A DNA stretch of 10,647 nucleotides from Alphaproteobacteria bacterium (GCA_013288575.1 JABDBO010000036.1:1-10647), one strand, 5' to 3'; numbered from the stretch's first letter, positions 1 to 7,529 are shown. A program made the numbers and translations. Notes: a model not told the origin generated them from the letters alone.

Positions 1-555
1 GAAGCTGGTTTGGAAAAATATTCACAAGAGAAATTGCTCGATGAAGCAGCGCTTTTGACAGATTGGTATGCAACCGATGCGAATGGCGATGAATATAAGG
101 CAATATGGAGTGAATTACTTGCAAAGCTCGATAACTCAAAGCAAGTGCTAGTTTTGCGCGATTATCATGCTGATAACTTGATTTGGCTACCGAAACGCCA
201 AGGACTTCACAAAATTGGTTTGCTTGATTTTCAGGATGCGGTAATCGGCCATCCGGCCTATGACCTAGTTTCGCTTTTGGAAGATGCTAGGCGCGATGTT
301 TCTCCACAAATCGCCAGCAATGTTTTGAAAACCAAAGCTCCTGACTTTGTTCGTGATTATTTTATTTTAGCGGCGCAACGCAATTGCAAGATTATTGGCA
401 TCTTTAACCGTTTAAAAAAGCGTGATGGCAAAGATAATTATTTGAAGTTTTTGCCGCGCGTTTGGGCGCATTTGCGGGGTGATTTAGAATATCCGGTGCT
501 GGCGCCGCTTAAAAATTGGATTGAGAAAAATGCGAGGGAAAATGGCGAGTCCTAA
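1..555 (+). CDS. amgK: N-acetylmuramate/N-acetylglucosamine kinase AmgK, C-terminal part (5' truncated by window)
   Basis: The reading frame is open from base 1, so the true start lies upstream; the TTG at base 10 is not a credible start. About 184 residues remain of a family usually near 330-340. The aminoglycoside-phosphotransferase-like kinase core is visible: the catalytic loop LRDYHADNL (Asp codon at 160-162, followed by His and Asn) and the metal-binding segment LLDFQDAVIGHPAYDL about 20 residues later. The C-terminal segment FNRLKKRDGK...PRVWAHL is typical of AmgK rather than of antibiotic kinases. The family phosphorylates the anomeric position of MurNAc and GlcNAc recovered from peptidoglycan turnover, in the cytoplasm. 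The next gene is the nucleotidyltransferase that uses MurNAc-1-phosphate, and the two genes overlap by 14 bases, which strongly supports the assignment. The N-terminal lobe cannot be judged here. Confidence 0.88.
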   Translation, partial: EAGLEKYSQEKLLDEAALLTDWYATDANGDEYKAIWSELLAKLDNSKQVLVLRDYHADNLIWLPKRQGLHKIGLLDFQDAVIGHPAYDLVSLLEDARRDVSPQIASNVLKTKAPDFVRDYFILAAQRNCKIIGIFNRLKKRDGKDNYLKFLPRVWAHLRGDLEYPVLAPLKNWIEKNARENGES

Positions 556-1243
556 GAAAGCATTCGTTCTCGCTGCAGGTCTTGGCACGCGGATGCGGCC
601 TTTGACCGATAATATTCCTAAGCCATTGGTTGAAGTAGAGGGCCGCACTATGATTGATCGCGCCCTTGATAAATTGGTGGAATTCGGCGTTGAAGAGGCG
701 ATTGTGAATTCGCATTATCAGGCTGAAAAATTGCATGCGCATTTAGCGAAACGCAAAGATATAAAAATTACGATTTCGCATGAAAAAGAACGGCTAGAAA
801 CTGGCGGCGGGCTTTTATTTGCGCGCGATAAACTAGGTAATGATCCAGTTTTTGTGGTCAGCACTGATATTATCTGGAACGATAATAATGGCAAAACTGC
901 GCTGGAAACCCTGGCTGAAAATTGGGATGATAAATTAGTTGGCCTGCTTTTACTCAACCAAGTTTCTACCGGTTATGGATATGAAGGGCGGGGTGATTTC
1001 AAGCTTTATGGCGATGGCCGCATCGAATGGCGTGAGCCGGAAGGTAATGTTCCATTTGTTTTCACTGGTTTGCAGATTATCTGCCCGAAGGTTTTTGACC
1101 GGCCCGCAGTGCATGATATGGCACCAGCATTCCCATTAAACCGTATTTATACTGCTTACTTAGATGGTTTTCGCGGTGTCGAATATGGTGGAAAATGGTA
1201 TCACATCGGCACGCCAGAGGCATTAGCTGGCCTTAAATTATAA
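542..1243 (+). CDS. murU: N-acetylmuramate-1-phosphate uridylyltransferase MurU
   Basis: This 233-residue nucleotidyltransferase has the usual length for MurU. The N-terminal signature GLGTRMRPLT (residues 13-22), followed by PKPLVEVEG, is the nucleotide-binding loop of sugar-1-phosphate nucleotidyltransferases. ETGGG (86-90) and the metal-ligand Asp in VSTDIIW (about 109) follow in the expected order, and the C-terminus has the WYHIGTPE motif. MurU makes UDP-MurNAc from UTP and MurNAc-1-phosphate, bypassing de novo synthesis and the fosfomycin-sensitive MurA step. I chose the ATG at 542 because GAGGGA lies just before it (534-539) and translation then begins directly at the conserved core; ATG 530 and TTG 521 are in-frame alternatives. 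It overlaps amgK by 14 bases, consistent with translational coupling. Its stop codon overlaps the end of the converging response-regulator gene by 6 bases. Confidence 0.92.
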   Translation: MASPKKAFVLAAGLGTRMRPLTDNIPKPLVEVEGRTMIDRALDKLVEFGVEEAIVNSHYQAEKLHAHLAKRKDIKITISHEKERLETGGGLLFARDKLGNDPVFVVSTDIIWNDNNGKTALETLAENWDDKLVGLLLLNQVSTGYGYEGRGDFKLYGDGRIEWREPEGNVPFVFTGLQIICPKVFDRPAVHDMAPAFPLNRIYTAYLDGFRGVEYGGKWYHIGTPEALAGLKL

Positions 1244-1603
1244 AAGCCCCAGCTTTTGAAACTTATTCTGCACGTCATCAAGCGTAAAAGGCTTGGTAAT
1301 ATATTCATTCGCACCGGCGGCCATCGCTTGCTGGATTCGTGGAGTTGATTTTTCGGTTGAACAGAAAACCACTACTGGCTTTTGCCCATTGGGTAATTTG
1401 CGCAAAGCCTTTAAATATTCCAGCCCGTCCATTTCCGGCATGTTCCAATCAAGCGTGATTATATCTGGCAATTCTTTTTGCGAAATTTCCAGTGCAACTA
1501 GGCCGTTTTCTGCATGTGTTATTTCAGAAAAACCTAGAGATTCTAGGTAATCGCTCATCAATTTCCGGATTGATATATTATCATCAACGACAAGAATCTT
1601 CAT
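1238..1603 (-). CDS. CheY-like single-domain response regulator
   Basis: This 121-residue protein is a receiver domain and nothing else. The acidic pair D7-D8, the phosphoacceptor D52 (in TLDWNMPEMDG), the S82/T83 switch position (FCSTE) and K104 (YITKPF) are all present, so it should accept phosphate. The DWNMPEMDG and GANEYITKPF wording resembles the single-domain receivers common in Alphaproteobacteria. With no output domain it must act by binding a partner, for example a flagellar motor protein, a kinase in a phosphorelay or another enzyme; the partner cannot be told from sequence. No histidine kinase or chemotaxis gene is in the window. The start overlaps the hisZ stop as ATGA (1600-1603), so it is probably translated by coupling to hisZ. 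It is the last gene of the minus-strand run and meets murU tail to tail. Confidence 0.9.
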   Translation of the reverse strand: MKILVVDDNISIRKLMSDYLESLGFSEITHAENGLVALEISQKELPDIITLDWNMPEMDGLEYLKALRKLPNGQKPVVVFCSTEKSTPRIQQAMAAGANEYITKPFTLDDVQNKFQKLGLL

Positions 1604-2529
1604 TTCTTTTTGGCCGGGAGTTTTATTTTAACATGCTCTGCAAAAGCGTTGATATAAATGGTAAAGCCGGTTGCGCTTGTTTTATTAATTTCATATCTAC
1701 CGCCGCGGCCTAGCTCATCGCGGATATCGCGGGCGAAAATTGAGAAGCTGAAAATTTCGTGATATTCAAAACCGCGGTTCTCAACAAAATCGGTAGTAAC
1801 GTTAACCGTAAGGTTTGATTTTTTGATCTTCTCATAAACCTGGCGGCAATATTCAATTTGCTCTAACGCGGTTTTTGGGAGTTTGGCTTTCTTCAATGCT
1901 GTAAACGATTTTTCAGCGCTACCACTGGCTTTAATTAGCTCTGCAATAACTGGCGGCAGATTTGAAATATCACGCTTCTCGATCAGTTTCTTTGTTTCAT
2001 CATTGATTTTCACGCCAAGTTTCTCAATTAAATTAGGTGTGTTCAAATCAATCGTAAGGTTTTTTAGGCCGAGCTTGGCAAGTGATTCAATTGCCAAAAT
2101 TGCAATTTCTGCATCGGCTGCCGGATTTGGTTTTTTATCAACAAATTCAACTCCGGCTTGTTTCAACTGGCGCTGGCCGCGCGTGTTAAGCGCATAAGAG
2201 CGGATAATATCGCCGGTATAGCAAAGTTTTAATGGTAGTTTGGCTTTGCTCAAACGAGAAGAAATCAATCGCGAAACTTGAGTTGTTATATCAGCGCGAA
2301 TGCCCAATGTTTTTTGGGATTGTGGGTCAATTAATTTTAGCGTGCGCGGCTCTAAGGCTTTGCCGGCGCCTTCAAAGAGTGATTCCTCAAATTCCACCAG
2401 CGGCGTGGCAACTAAGCGATAACCGTGCTTATAAAAATTTTCTATAAGCGAAGTTGTGCAGAAATATTCCTGCTCAGCCGCATCTGGTAGCAAATCACGA
2501 AAACCGGGTGGTAAGAGATATTTGTTCAT
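1600..2529 (-). CDS. hisZ: ATP phosphoribosyltransferase regulatory subunit HisZ
   Basis: HisZ is a catalytically inactive paralogue of histidyl-tRNA synthetase. It assembles with the short form of HisG to make and regulate the enzyme of the first histidine-biosynthesis step, in the cytoplasm. The 309-residue product starts with LLPPGFRDLLPD, like HisRS and HisZ. It has a motif-2-like segment (GDIIRSYALNTRGQRQLKQAGVEF region, residues 106-129). A C-terminal block ENRGFEYHEIFSFSIFA (250-266), then GRGGRY (274-279) and ATGFTIYI, matches the HisZ version of the motifs. The anticodon-binding domain of HisRS is absent, as expected. The protein is somewhat shorter than many HisZ proteins (around 360-390), and the middle (about 130-240) looks compressed. 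No hisG is in the window. The downstream receiver gene overlaps by 4 bases. True HisRS is less likely because of the length and motif forms. Confidence 0.87.
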   Translation of the reverse strand: MNKYLLPPGFRDLLPDAAEQEYFCTTSLIENFYKHGYRLVATPLVEFEESLFEGAGKALEPRTLKLIDPQSQKTLGIRADITTQVSRLISSRLSKAKLPLKLCYTGDIIRSYALNTRGQRQLKQAGVEFVDKKPNPAADAEIAILAIESLAKLGLKNLTIDLNTPNLIEKLGVKINDETKKLIEKRDISNLPPVIAELIKASGSAEKSFTALKKAKLPKTALEQIEYCRQVYEKIKKSNLTVNVTTDFVENRGFEYHEIFSFSIFARDIRDELGRGGRYEINKTSATGFTIYINAFAEHVKIKLPAKKK

Positions 2530-2562
2530 ATAAGTTAGGGTAATTAATGATAACGCCCAAGT

Positions 2563-3213
2563 CTACAATAATTTAGCACCCGAAAAGGCCAGTTTTAGCA
2601 GCAATTTCCAACGCGAAGCAGTTAAGCTACGGTTATAATGGCCGGTGATGATATCAAAAACATTATTATGTTCAGGCAATAATTCTGCTGATTTTTGTAT
2701 AAGTTGTGCTGGATCTATGCTCAGTTTTGCATAATTTGCGCCGTTTTGTTTTATCTTGCGGGCGAGGAATGTGTAGGCGTAGGCACGAGCAGTATTTTCA
2801 GCAAAAGTGATTTCGAGAATATTTGCTAGCTGTTCGAAAATTATCAGGTATGTGTGGTTGATGAATTCTTCCAGCTCGGCAAGCGAGCGCGGGGTTTGGT
2901 TTTCAAGTAGAGCATCATAAGAGTTTATGACCAGTTCAAGCTGGTTATAATTCACATTAGAGCCTTTTAACCCCAGTAAAACCGGGTGCGGGCGCGATGG
3001 TTTGCCAGCGCGGATTTCTTCAAAGCAATCACGCCACCATTGGAATTTTATTAAACCAACCATTGGTTCGCTAACTTCCAGCGGAATTTGGGAGATTTGA
3101 TAGTGGAAATTGAATAGCGCCTGAACTTGCAAACGCTTTGCTGCTGGCGCGAAAAGTGAGGCGATATATTTATCGTTATCAAAAATTTTTAAATTCCGCG
3201 CATTCTCATTCAT
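2563..3213 (-). CDS. squalene/phytoene synthase-family protein, NDUFAF6-like, probably non-catalytic
   Basis: The N-terminal third (residues 12-68: DNDKYIASLFAP...FNFHYQI...VSEPMVGLIKFQWWRD) matches the part of squalene/phytoene synthase-fold proteins shared with alphaproteobacterial homologues of the mitochondrial complex I assembly factor NDUFAF6. At 216 residues it is shorter than the family norm of about 280. The aspartate-rich DxxxD motif that binds diphosphate-magnesium in true prenyl synthases is replaced by FNFHYQISQIP, and I see no second Asp-rich motif, so head-to-head prenyl condensation is unlikely. A role in respiratory-complex assembly would be inference from the eukaryotic relative only. 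It begins 7 bases after hdaA and ends 33 bases before hisZ. The start has no clear Shine-Dalgarno sequence. The C-terminus WKLLLKLAFSG is hydrophobic and could touch the membrane. Confidence 0.75.
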   Translation of the reverse strand: MNENARNLKIFDNDKYIASLFAPAAKRLQVQALFNFHYQISQIPLEVSEPMVGLIKFQWWRDCFEEIRAGKPSRPHPVLLGLKGSNVNYNQLELVINSYDALLENQTPRSLAELEEFINHTYLIIFEQLANILEITFAENTARAYAYTFLARKIKQNGANYAKLSIDPAQLIQKSAELLPEHNNVFDIITGHYNRSLTASRWKLLLKLAFSGAKLL

Positions 3214-3220
3214 TTTTTAG

Positions 3221-3802
3221 CTAAATGACCTGTTTCACCAGCGGAATAGTGATGTTGCGCTTTTGCTCGAGCGATAATTTATCAATTTTCTCAACTGCTT
3301 GCGTCGCGCCTAAAAAGCTGCGTTCAACGCGGCCAGCAAGATAAGCGATTACATCGTCACTTACTTTTAACTGCCGGGCAGCGAAGTAGCGTGCAAAGAG
3401 TAGGTGAAAAATTTCAGCATCGGGTTTATCAATGTGCACCGAAACTATGGCGGAAAGGCGAGAAACAAGATCAGGCAAGGCAAAACCAAGTTTGTTCAAC
3501 GGCTTTTCCGAAGTCAGTAAAACATGGCCGTTGGTTTCCTTCACCTTGTTTAGAGTATGCAGCAATTCAACTTGCGGAGTTTGAGAGTTGATATCTTCAA
3601 TAATAATTGCATTGCTTTTTGCCGCCAGAATATTGGCCAGGTAAGTCTTTCCGCTAGCTTTGGGGCCATGTATGGAAAGCGCATAGAAATTCCACGGAAA
3701 GCTTTTTATATGTTCGAAAGCTTCGCGGTTTGAGCTGGAAACCAGGAAGTTTTCGGGTGAATAATCATGGTTAACGTCAAATTTGAAAACAGTCTGGCTC
3801 AT
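3221..3802 (-). CDS. hdaA: HdaA, DnaA-homologous regulator of replication initiation
   Basis: This 193-residue protein covers the AAA+ part of DnaA and lacks the DnaA C-terminal DNA-binding domain, which is the Hda/HdaA architecture. Walker A is GPKASGKT (46-53) and a Walker B-like strand is AIIIED (65-70). A sensor-1-like LLTS lies at 95-98, and DLVSRLSA (111-118) carries the box VII arginine finger, R115. The known role of the family is to bind the DNA sliding clamp and stimulate hydrolysis of DnaA-bound ATP after initiation, preventing re-initiation. The N-terminus QTVFKF (3-8) sits where the clamp-binding QLxLP-type motif is expected but is divergent. It overlaps the upstream perM-like gene by 4 bases (ATGA), an order also seen in other Alphaproteobacteria. 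The alternative, a generic DnaA-like ATPase, would fit the same motifs. Confidence 0.88.
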   Translation of the reverse strand: MSQTVFKFDVNHDYSPENFLVSSSNREAFEHIKSFPWNFYALSIHGPKASGKTYLANILAAKSNAIIIEDINSQTPQVELLHTLNKVKETNGHVLLTSEKPLNKLGFALPDLVSRLSAIVSVHIDKPDAEIFHLLFARYFAARQLKVSDDVIAYLAGRVERSFLGATQAVEKIDKLSLEQKRNITIPLVKQVI

Positions 3803-4992
3803 TTGGCTTTTTTCGCGGCCTTTTTCCGGTGGCGGAATACGCGTTTGCGTTTTGGTTGTGGTGGTTCATCAATGGCAAGTAGCGAGCCAGGTTCAGCTTT
3901 ATAATTTAGGGGTTGCTCCAAATGCTCGGTATTGCGGTTTCTAATATAATATGAGCTGTGCTCATATTGCTCAACTGCAAAACGGACGAGAACGGCAATA
4001 ACAGCTGTCATTGGCACGGCAATAATAACACCAAGGAATCCGAGGAGTGATGCGCCAGCTAACATGCTAAAAATTAACCATGCCGGATGAACGCCGATTT
4101 TATCACCAACGATCTTAGGTGTAACGAAGTTGCTTTCAATATTCTGCCCGCCAATAAATATGGCGGCAACTAATGCGATATTATACCAGTCATCGCCAAA
4201 TTGTAGGAAGGCAATGGTAAGCCCGGCGAGCGCACCAACTAATGGCCCAACATAAGGTATGAAAGTTAGAATGCCGGTAATAAGGCCGATAAGAAAGCCG
4301 AAGTTAAGGCCAACAATAGTTAGCCCGGCTGCATAGAAAATGCCGATCAAAAAGCAAACCGTGAGCTGGCCACGCATGAAAGCTGAAATTGTATCATCAA
4401 TACGGCGCGCCTGCTTTTTAATGACCGGTGCATAATTTTGCGGCAGCAAAGAATAAAGCTTGGCAAGCGAAACATCCCAATCACGCAAGAGATAAAAACT
4501 CACAATTGGTGTGATGAGTATGAGCGAGGCTATATTTAACAGCCATAAGCTTGAATGGAAAATTTGCGCCAGCGAAATTTCAACCACATTGCCGAGATTA
4601 TCGGAAATATCCTTGGTTTTATCATCTAGCTGTTCTGCCAATGCTGGGCTGATGTGGGAAAGTTTGTGGCGGATATTTGGCCAGATTTCGTGATTAAAGG
4701 TGTTGATATAAGTCGGCAATTTTGTCGCAAAACCTTGAACTTGCTGGAAAATGAGCGGGATCACAACAACGCAAGTAGCGATAATTATACTGAAGAAAAT
4801 CGCAAGAACGACAGCAGAAGAAAATCCGCGTGGAACTTTGCGCGCCTCAAAACGATCAACCACCGGGTCAAGCATATAAGCAACTAAAATGCCCAAAACA
4901 AATGGCAGTAAGATACCGCTTACTGCATAAAGGAAGATGCAAAGCGCCGCAAAGGCGAGGAATAAAAAGGTGAGTTGGCGGTTTACTTTCAT
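3799..4992 (-). CDS. PerM/AI-2E family inner-membrane transporter-like protein
   Basis: This 397-residue polytopic protein has the family layout. Paired hydrophobic segments lie near residues 7-41 and 58-82, then a long periplasmic or cytoplasmic loop (about 83-145). The remaining helices cluster near 148-170, 209-230, 232-265, 271-285 and 302-340. The conserved DPVVD after the first segments, IPYVGP (245-250) and the IESNFVTPKIVG block (285-296) are diagnostic. Members include putative autoinducer-2 exporters and ion/proton antiporters; the substrate cannot be inferred. The C-terminal tail from about 375 is strongly basic (KRKRVFRHRKKAAKKAK) and presumably cytoplasmic. Its ATG directly touches the DUF2066 gene stop (TAA ATG), and its stop overlaps the hdaA start, so the three genes look co-translated. 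AAAGAGA lies a few bases before the start. Confidence 0.9.
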   Translation of the reverse strand: MKVNRQLTFLFLAFAALCIFLYAVSGILLPFVLGILVAYMLDPVVDRFEARKVPRGFSSAVVLAIFFSIIIATCVVVIPLIFQQVQGFATKLPTYINTFNHEIWPNIRHKLSHISPALAEQLDDKTKDISDNLGNVVEISLAQIFHSSLWLLNIASLILITPIVSFYLLRDWDVSLAKLYSLLPQNYAPVIKKQARRIDDTISAFMRGQLTVCFLIGIFYAAGLTIVGLNFGFLIGLITGILTFIPYVGPLVGALAGLTIAFLQFGDDWYNIALVAAIFIGGQNIESNFVTPKIVGDKIGVHPAWLIFSMLAGASLLGFLGVIIAVPMTAVIAVLVRFAVEQYEHSSYYIRNRNTEHLEQPLNYKAEPGSLLAIDEPPQPKRKRVFRHRKKAAKKAK

Positions 4993-6234
4993 TTATTTCT
5001 CTTTGATTTCCCAGTTGGTTCCGTCAGTGTGAAGTTCTAGACCTTGTGCGGCGAACGCCTTATTAAGGCTTGCCATATCACCCGTATGGCCGAGTGAAAC
5101 ATAAGCGCGGCCAGCCGTGAATGATTTTATTTGCAGATCACTGACTCCCGGGGTTTTTGATATTTTATTGCGGATGCGGCTCCAGGCAACTAAGTCGGCG
5201 GCAGTTATAAATACATCATTATGTGTAACTGCTCCATTTGCAACAGGGGTTGTAGCCGGAGCAGGAGTAGCTGGCATGCCGGTTACAGATGGAGGTAATG
5301 TAGTAGTGCTGCCGCCTAAATAGCCAACTCCTGGCGCAGTTGGAGAATATGGCTCTGGCGGCTCAGGCGGAATTTTGAAATTTTTCGGTTGTTCTTCCTG
5401 AACTGGCTGGCTTGGAGCTTGTGCTTGAGTTGCATTCGGGCTGGTGGTCAGCGTTTCATCAGTCAGCTTATCATTTTCAAGACGATATGAGATATCATTA
5501 GTAGCTGCTTGAGCAAGTTCATCTTGGGTAATTTCATCATTACCAGGATATTCATAATTAATAACTGTGCGTTCAGTGCCTTTGATTTTGGTCAGTTCAA
5601 CATCAAGCACATTTTTGCTTTTAAGATATTCCGATTTCACCAAAACAACATTATTAGTGCCGTAACGTTGCTGCATTTTGTTAAGGCCTTCAAGTTTATT
5701 GGCACCAAGATCTTCTTCTTTAAAGTTTTGAATGTCCTGCAAATCACCAAGTGGGATTATGATGTCTGGTTTTTTGGAATCTTGCCAAGTTTTTAGCCAA
5801 TCATTTTTCCAAACTCGGGTTTTGCCATCTTCGGTAACAATTGGCAGAACCAGAAATTTTTGTGGGTCTTTTGTAGGCTCAATTTTGCTGATTTGGAAAA
5901 TTTTGCTAATTTCCAGCGGGCTAAAAATTACATTATAAGTTGCGGTATAGCTCCCAGCGCTAATTTTCTCATTAACAATATCCAGCGAATCTACAGCCGT
6001 TGCTGCGCGTGATGCTGGAATATTTTGCCGAATATTTATAAAGCCGGCAGTAAGCAAGCGGCTCTGCAATTCATCTAATGCTTTTTTTTGCGCATCAGCC
6101 ATGCCTTTTTCACGGGCGGCGCTGCTTTCCATATCCGGTTCTGAAACAGTTACATTTTGGATTTCGTAAATATTGGCAGCATGGGCAAGCGTAGGAAACG
6201 CCATCAGGAAAGCTAAAGTTTTTAGAACGCGCAT
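4993..6234 (-). CDS. secreted DUF2066 domain-containing protein
   Basis: The 413-residue product begins with a clear Sec signal peptide (MRVLKTLAFLMAFPTLAHA, cleavage likely after A19), so it should be periplasmic or envelope-bound; no lipobox cysteine is present. Residues about 20-250 fit the DUF2066 pattern, including the early ...AREKGMADAQKKALDELQSRL helix and the FLVLPIVTEDGKTRVW block. Residues about 264-335 form a low-complexity Pro/Thr/Gln/Ala linker. A compact C-terminal domain (about 345-413, VAWSRIRNKI...GLELHTDGTNWEI) follows and resembles the small alpha/beta module found at the end of alphaproteobacterial DUF2066 proteins. The molecular function is unknown. Its place before perM and hdaA is shared with other Alphaproteobacteria. 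A 23-bp inverted repeat ends 6 bases before its start codon. Confidence 0.8.
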   Translation of the reverse strand: MRVLKTLAFLMAFPTLAHAANIYEIQNVTVSEPDMESSAAREKGMADAQKKALDELQSRLLTAGFINIRQNIPASRAATAVDSLDIVNEKISAGSYTATYNVIFSPLEISKIFQISKIEPTKDPQKFLVLPIVTEDGKTRVWKNDWLKTWQDSKKPDIIIPLGDLQDIQNFKEEDLGANKLEGLNKMQQRYGTNNVVLVKSEYLKSKNVLDVELTKIKGTERTVINYEYPGNDEITQDELAQAATNDISYRLENDKLTDETLTTSPNATQAQAPSQPVQEEQPKNFKIPPEPPEPYSPTAPGVGYLGGSTTTLPPSVTGMPATPAPATTPVANGAVTHNDVFITAADLVAWSRIRNKISKTPGVSDLQIKSFTAGRAYVSLGHTGDMASLNKAFAAQGLELHTDGTNWEIKEK

Positions 6235-6240
6235 GTGGTT

Positions 6241-6263
6241 ATAATCCGGTTGAACCAGATTAT
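6241..6263 (-). promoter_or_regulatory. intercistronic hairpin before the DUF2066 gene
   Basis: ATAATCCGGTT and AACCAGATTAT are inverted copies around a single central base, with one mismatch that becomes a G-U wobble in the minus-strand RNA. The result is a stem of about 10 bp with a 3-base loop. It fills most of the 47-base gap between the M16 stop and the DUF2066 ATG and ends 6 bases before that ATG, covering the only purine-rich bases (CGGA) that could serve as a ribosome site. No U-tract follows, so it is not a standard intrinsic terminator. It may tune translation, mark an mRNA processing site or bind a protein as DNA. Confidence 0.6.
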
Positions 6264-6281
6264 TGTATCCTGCCCAAAGAT

Positions 6282-7529
6282 TTAGGCAAGGATATCTTGG
6301 CTGATCGCCCAGTTTTCAATTTTACCGGTCGCGGCAAATGTCATTTTCGAGTTGAAGATGCGCTGCGCCAATGCAACCACGTCACCTGATGTTACTTGGT
6401 TGATGCGTTCGAAAACTTCCTCATTGGTAATATAGCGGCCATAGGTGAGGATGCATTTTGCAATTTCATCAGCACAATAATTACTGTTTTCTGCTGCCAT
6501 GACTAGGCCAGAGATTAATTGCACTTTGCTGCGCTCAATTTCATCTTCAGAAACTGATTCCATAATTTTGCCAAGCTCGGCTACGATAACATCAATCACT
6601 TCGCGGAATTTATCTTCAGAAGTGCCAACGTTAACTGTAAACGTTCCGGTATCATCATAGGTGTTCAAGTTTGTGCTGATGCTATAGGCAAGCCCGCGTT
6701 TTTCACGAATTTCCTGGAACAGGCGCGATGACATACTGCCACCGAGAACGGTTGAAAGTACATGCTGGGTAAAATAATGCGGATCTTTATGAGTAACACC
6801 TTCGAAGCCAATAATCATATGAACTTGTTCAAAGTCATCTTTATGGATCGACATGCCGCCAACATAGCGCGAAACTTTTTGCTCAGGTAAAGGTGCTATA
6901 TTATTAAAGACAAAAAGCTTTTCTGCTTCGCGCACAACCTCATCTATATTAATGTCGCCAGCAAGAGATAAAACCATATTAGATGGTTGATAATATTCAG
7001 CCATATAATTCAAAATATCCTGGCGCGTCATTGCATTCACCGTATCAGCATCGCCCAAGATTGAGCGACCAAGTGATTGGCTTTTATAAGCATCGAGTTG
7101 GAAAATATCATTCACCACATCTTCAGGGTTATCATTGTTTTCCAAAATCTCTTGCAGCACTACACCTTTTTCGCGGATGAGTTCATCATCAGGGAAAGTT
7201 GAATTCAAAACGATATCACTCAAAATATCTAAGCCGCGTTTCCATTCAGTTGAAATTACTTTGCAATGGAAGCTAGTGTTCTCACGTGATGTATATGCGT
7301 TGTTATAGCCGCCGATATTATCAAACTCTTCAGCGATCTGGCGCGCGGTGCGTTTTGCAGTTCCTTTGAACGCCATGTGTTCAATCAAATGCGAAATGCC
7401 GTTATTGATTTTGTTTTCATCACGCGAACCAACTTTCACCATCACGTTGATGGCGACAGTTTTTAATTCGGGCATTTTTTGGCATGCAATTGTGAGACCA
7501 TTTGCTAATTTTTTAATTTCAACGCTCAT
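6282..7529 (-). CDS. M16 zinc protease, mitochondrial-processing-peptidase-like
   Basis: The N-terminal half carries the inverted zinc motif HLIEH (H47, E50, H51). A third ligand, E127 in VVLQEILE, lies exactly 76 residues after H51, the HxxEH-x76-E spacing of active processing peptidases. The C-terminal half has GG (263-264) and SRLFQEIREKRGLAYSI (268-284), with the conserved Arg/Tyr substrate-binding pair. At 415 residues this is a single two-domain catalytic subunit of the bacterial type related to mitochondrial processing peptidase beta. The native substrates of bacterial members are mostly unknown. I chose ATG 7529 because MSVEIKKLANGLTI is the usual beginning; an in-frame TTG at 7574 would add 15 residues. 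Neither start has a good Shine-Dalgarno sequence. No signal peptide is seen, so it is probably cytoplasmic. It is the first gene of the long minus-strand run. Confidence 0.92.
   Translation of the reverse strand: MSVEIKKLANGLTIACQKMPELKTVAINVMVKVGSRDENKINNGISHLIEHMAFKGTAKRTARQIAEEFDNIGGYNNAYTSRENTSFHCKVISTEWKRGLDILSDIVLNSTFPDDELIREKGVVLQEILENNDNPEDVVNDIFQLDAYKSQSLGRSILGDADTVNAMTRQDILNYMAEYYQPSNMVLSLAGDINIDEVVREAEKLFVFNNIAPLPEQKVSRYVGGMSIHKDDFEQVHMIIGFEGVTHKDPHYFTQHVLSTVLGGSMSSRLFQEIREKRGLAYSISTNLNTYDDTGTFTVNVGTSEDKFREVIDVIVAELGKIMESVSEDEIERSKVQLISGLVMAAENSNYCADEIAKCILTYGRYITNEEVFERINQVTSGDVVALAQRIFNSKMTFAATGKIENWAISQDILA

Noticed and set aside
521..541. Earlier murU starts at TTG 521 or ATG 530
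   Set aside because: ATG 542 follows GAGGGA and gives the standard N-terminus just before the nucleotide-binding loop.
1242..1257. AAAAGC-CCCA-GCTTTT hairpin at the murU/response regulator junction as a bidirectional terminator
   Set aside because: The stem is 6 bp with only two G-C pairs, and no T-tract follows beyond the stem on either strand.
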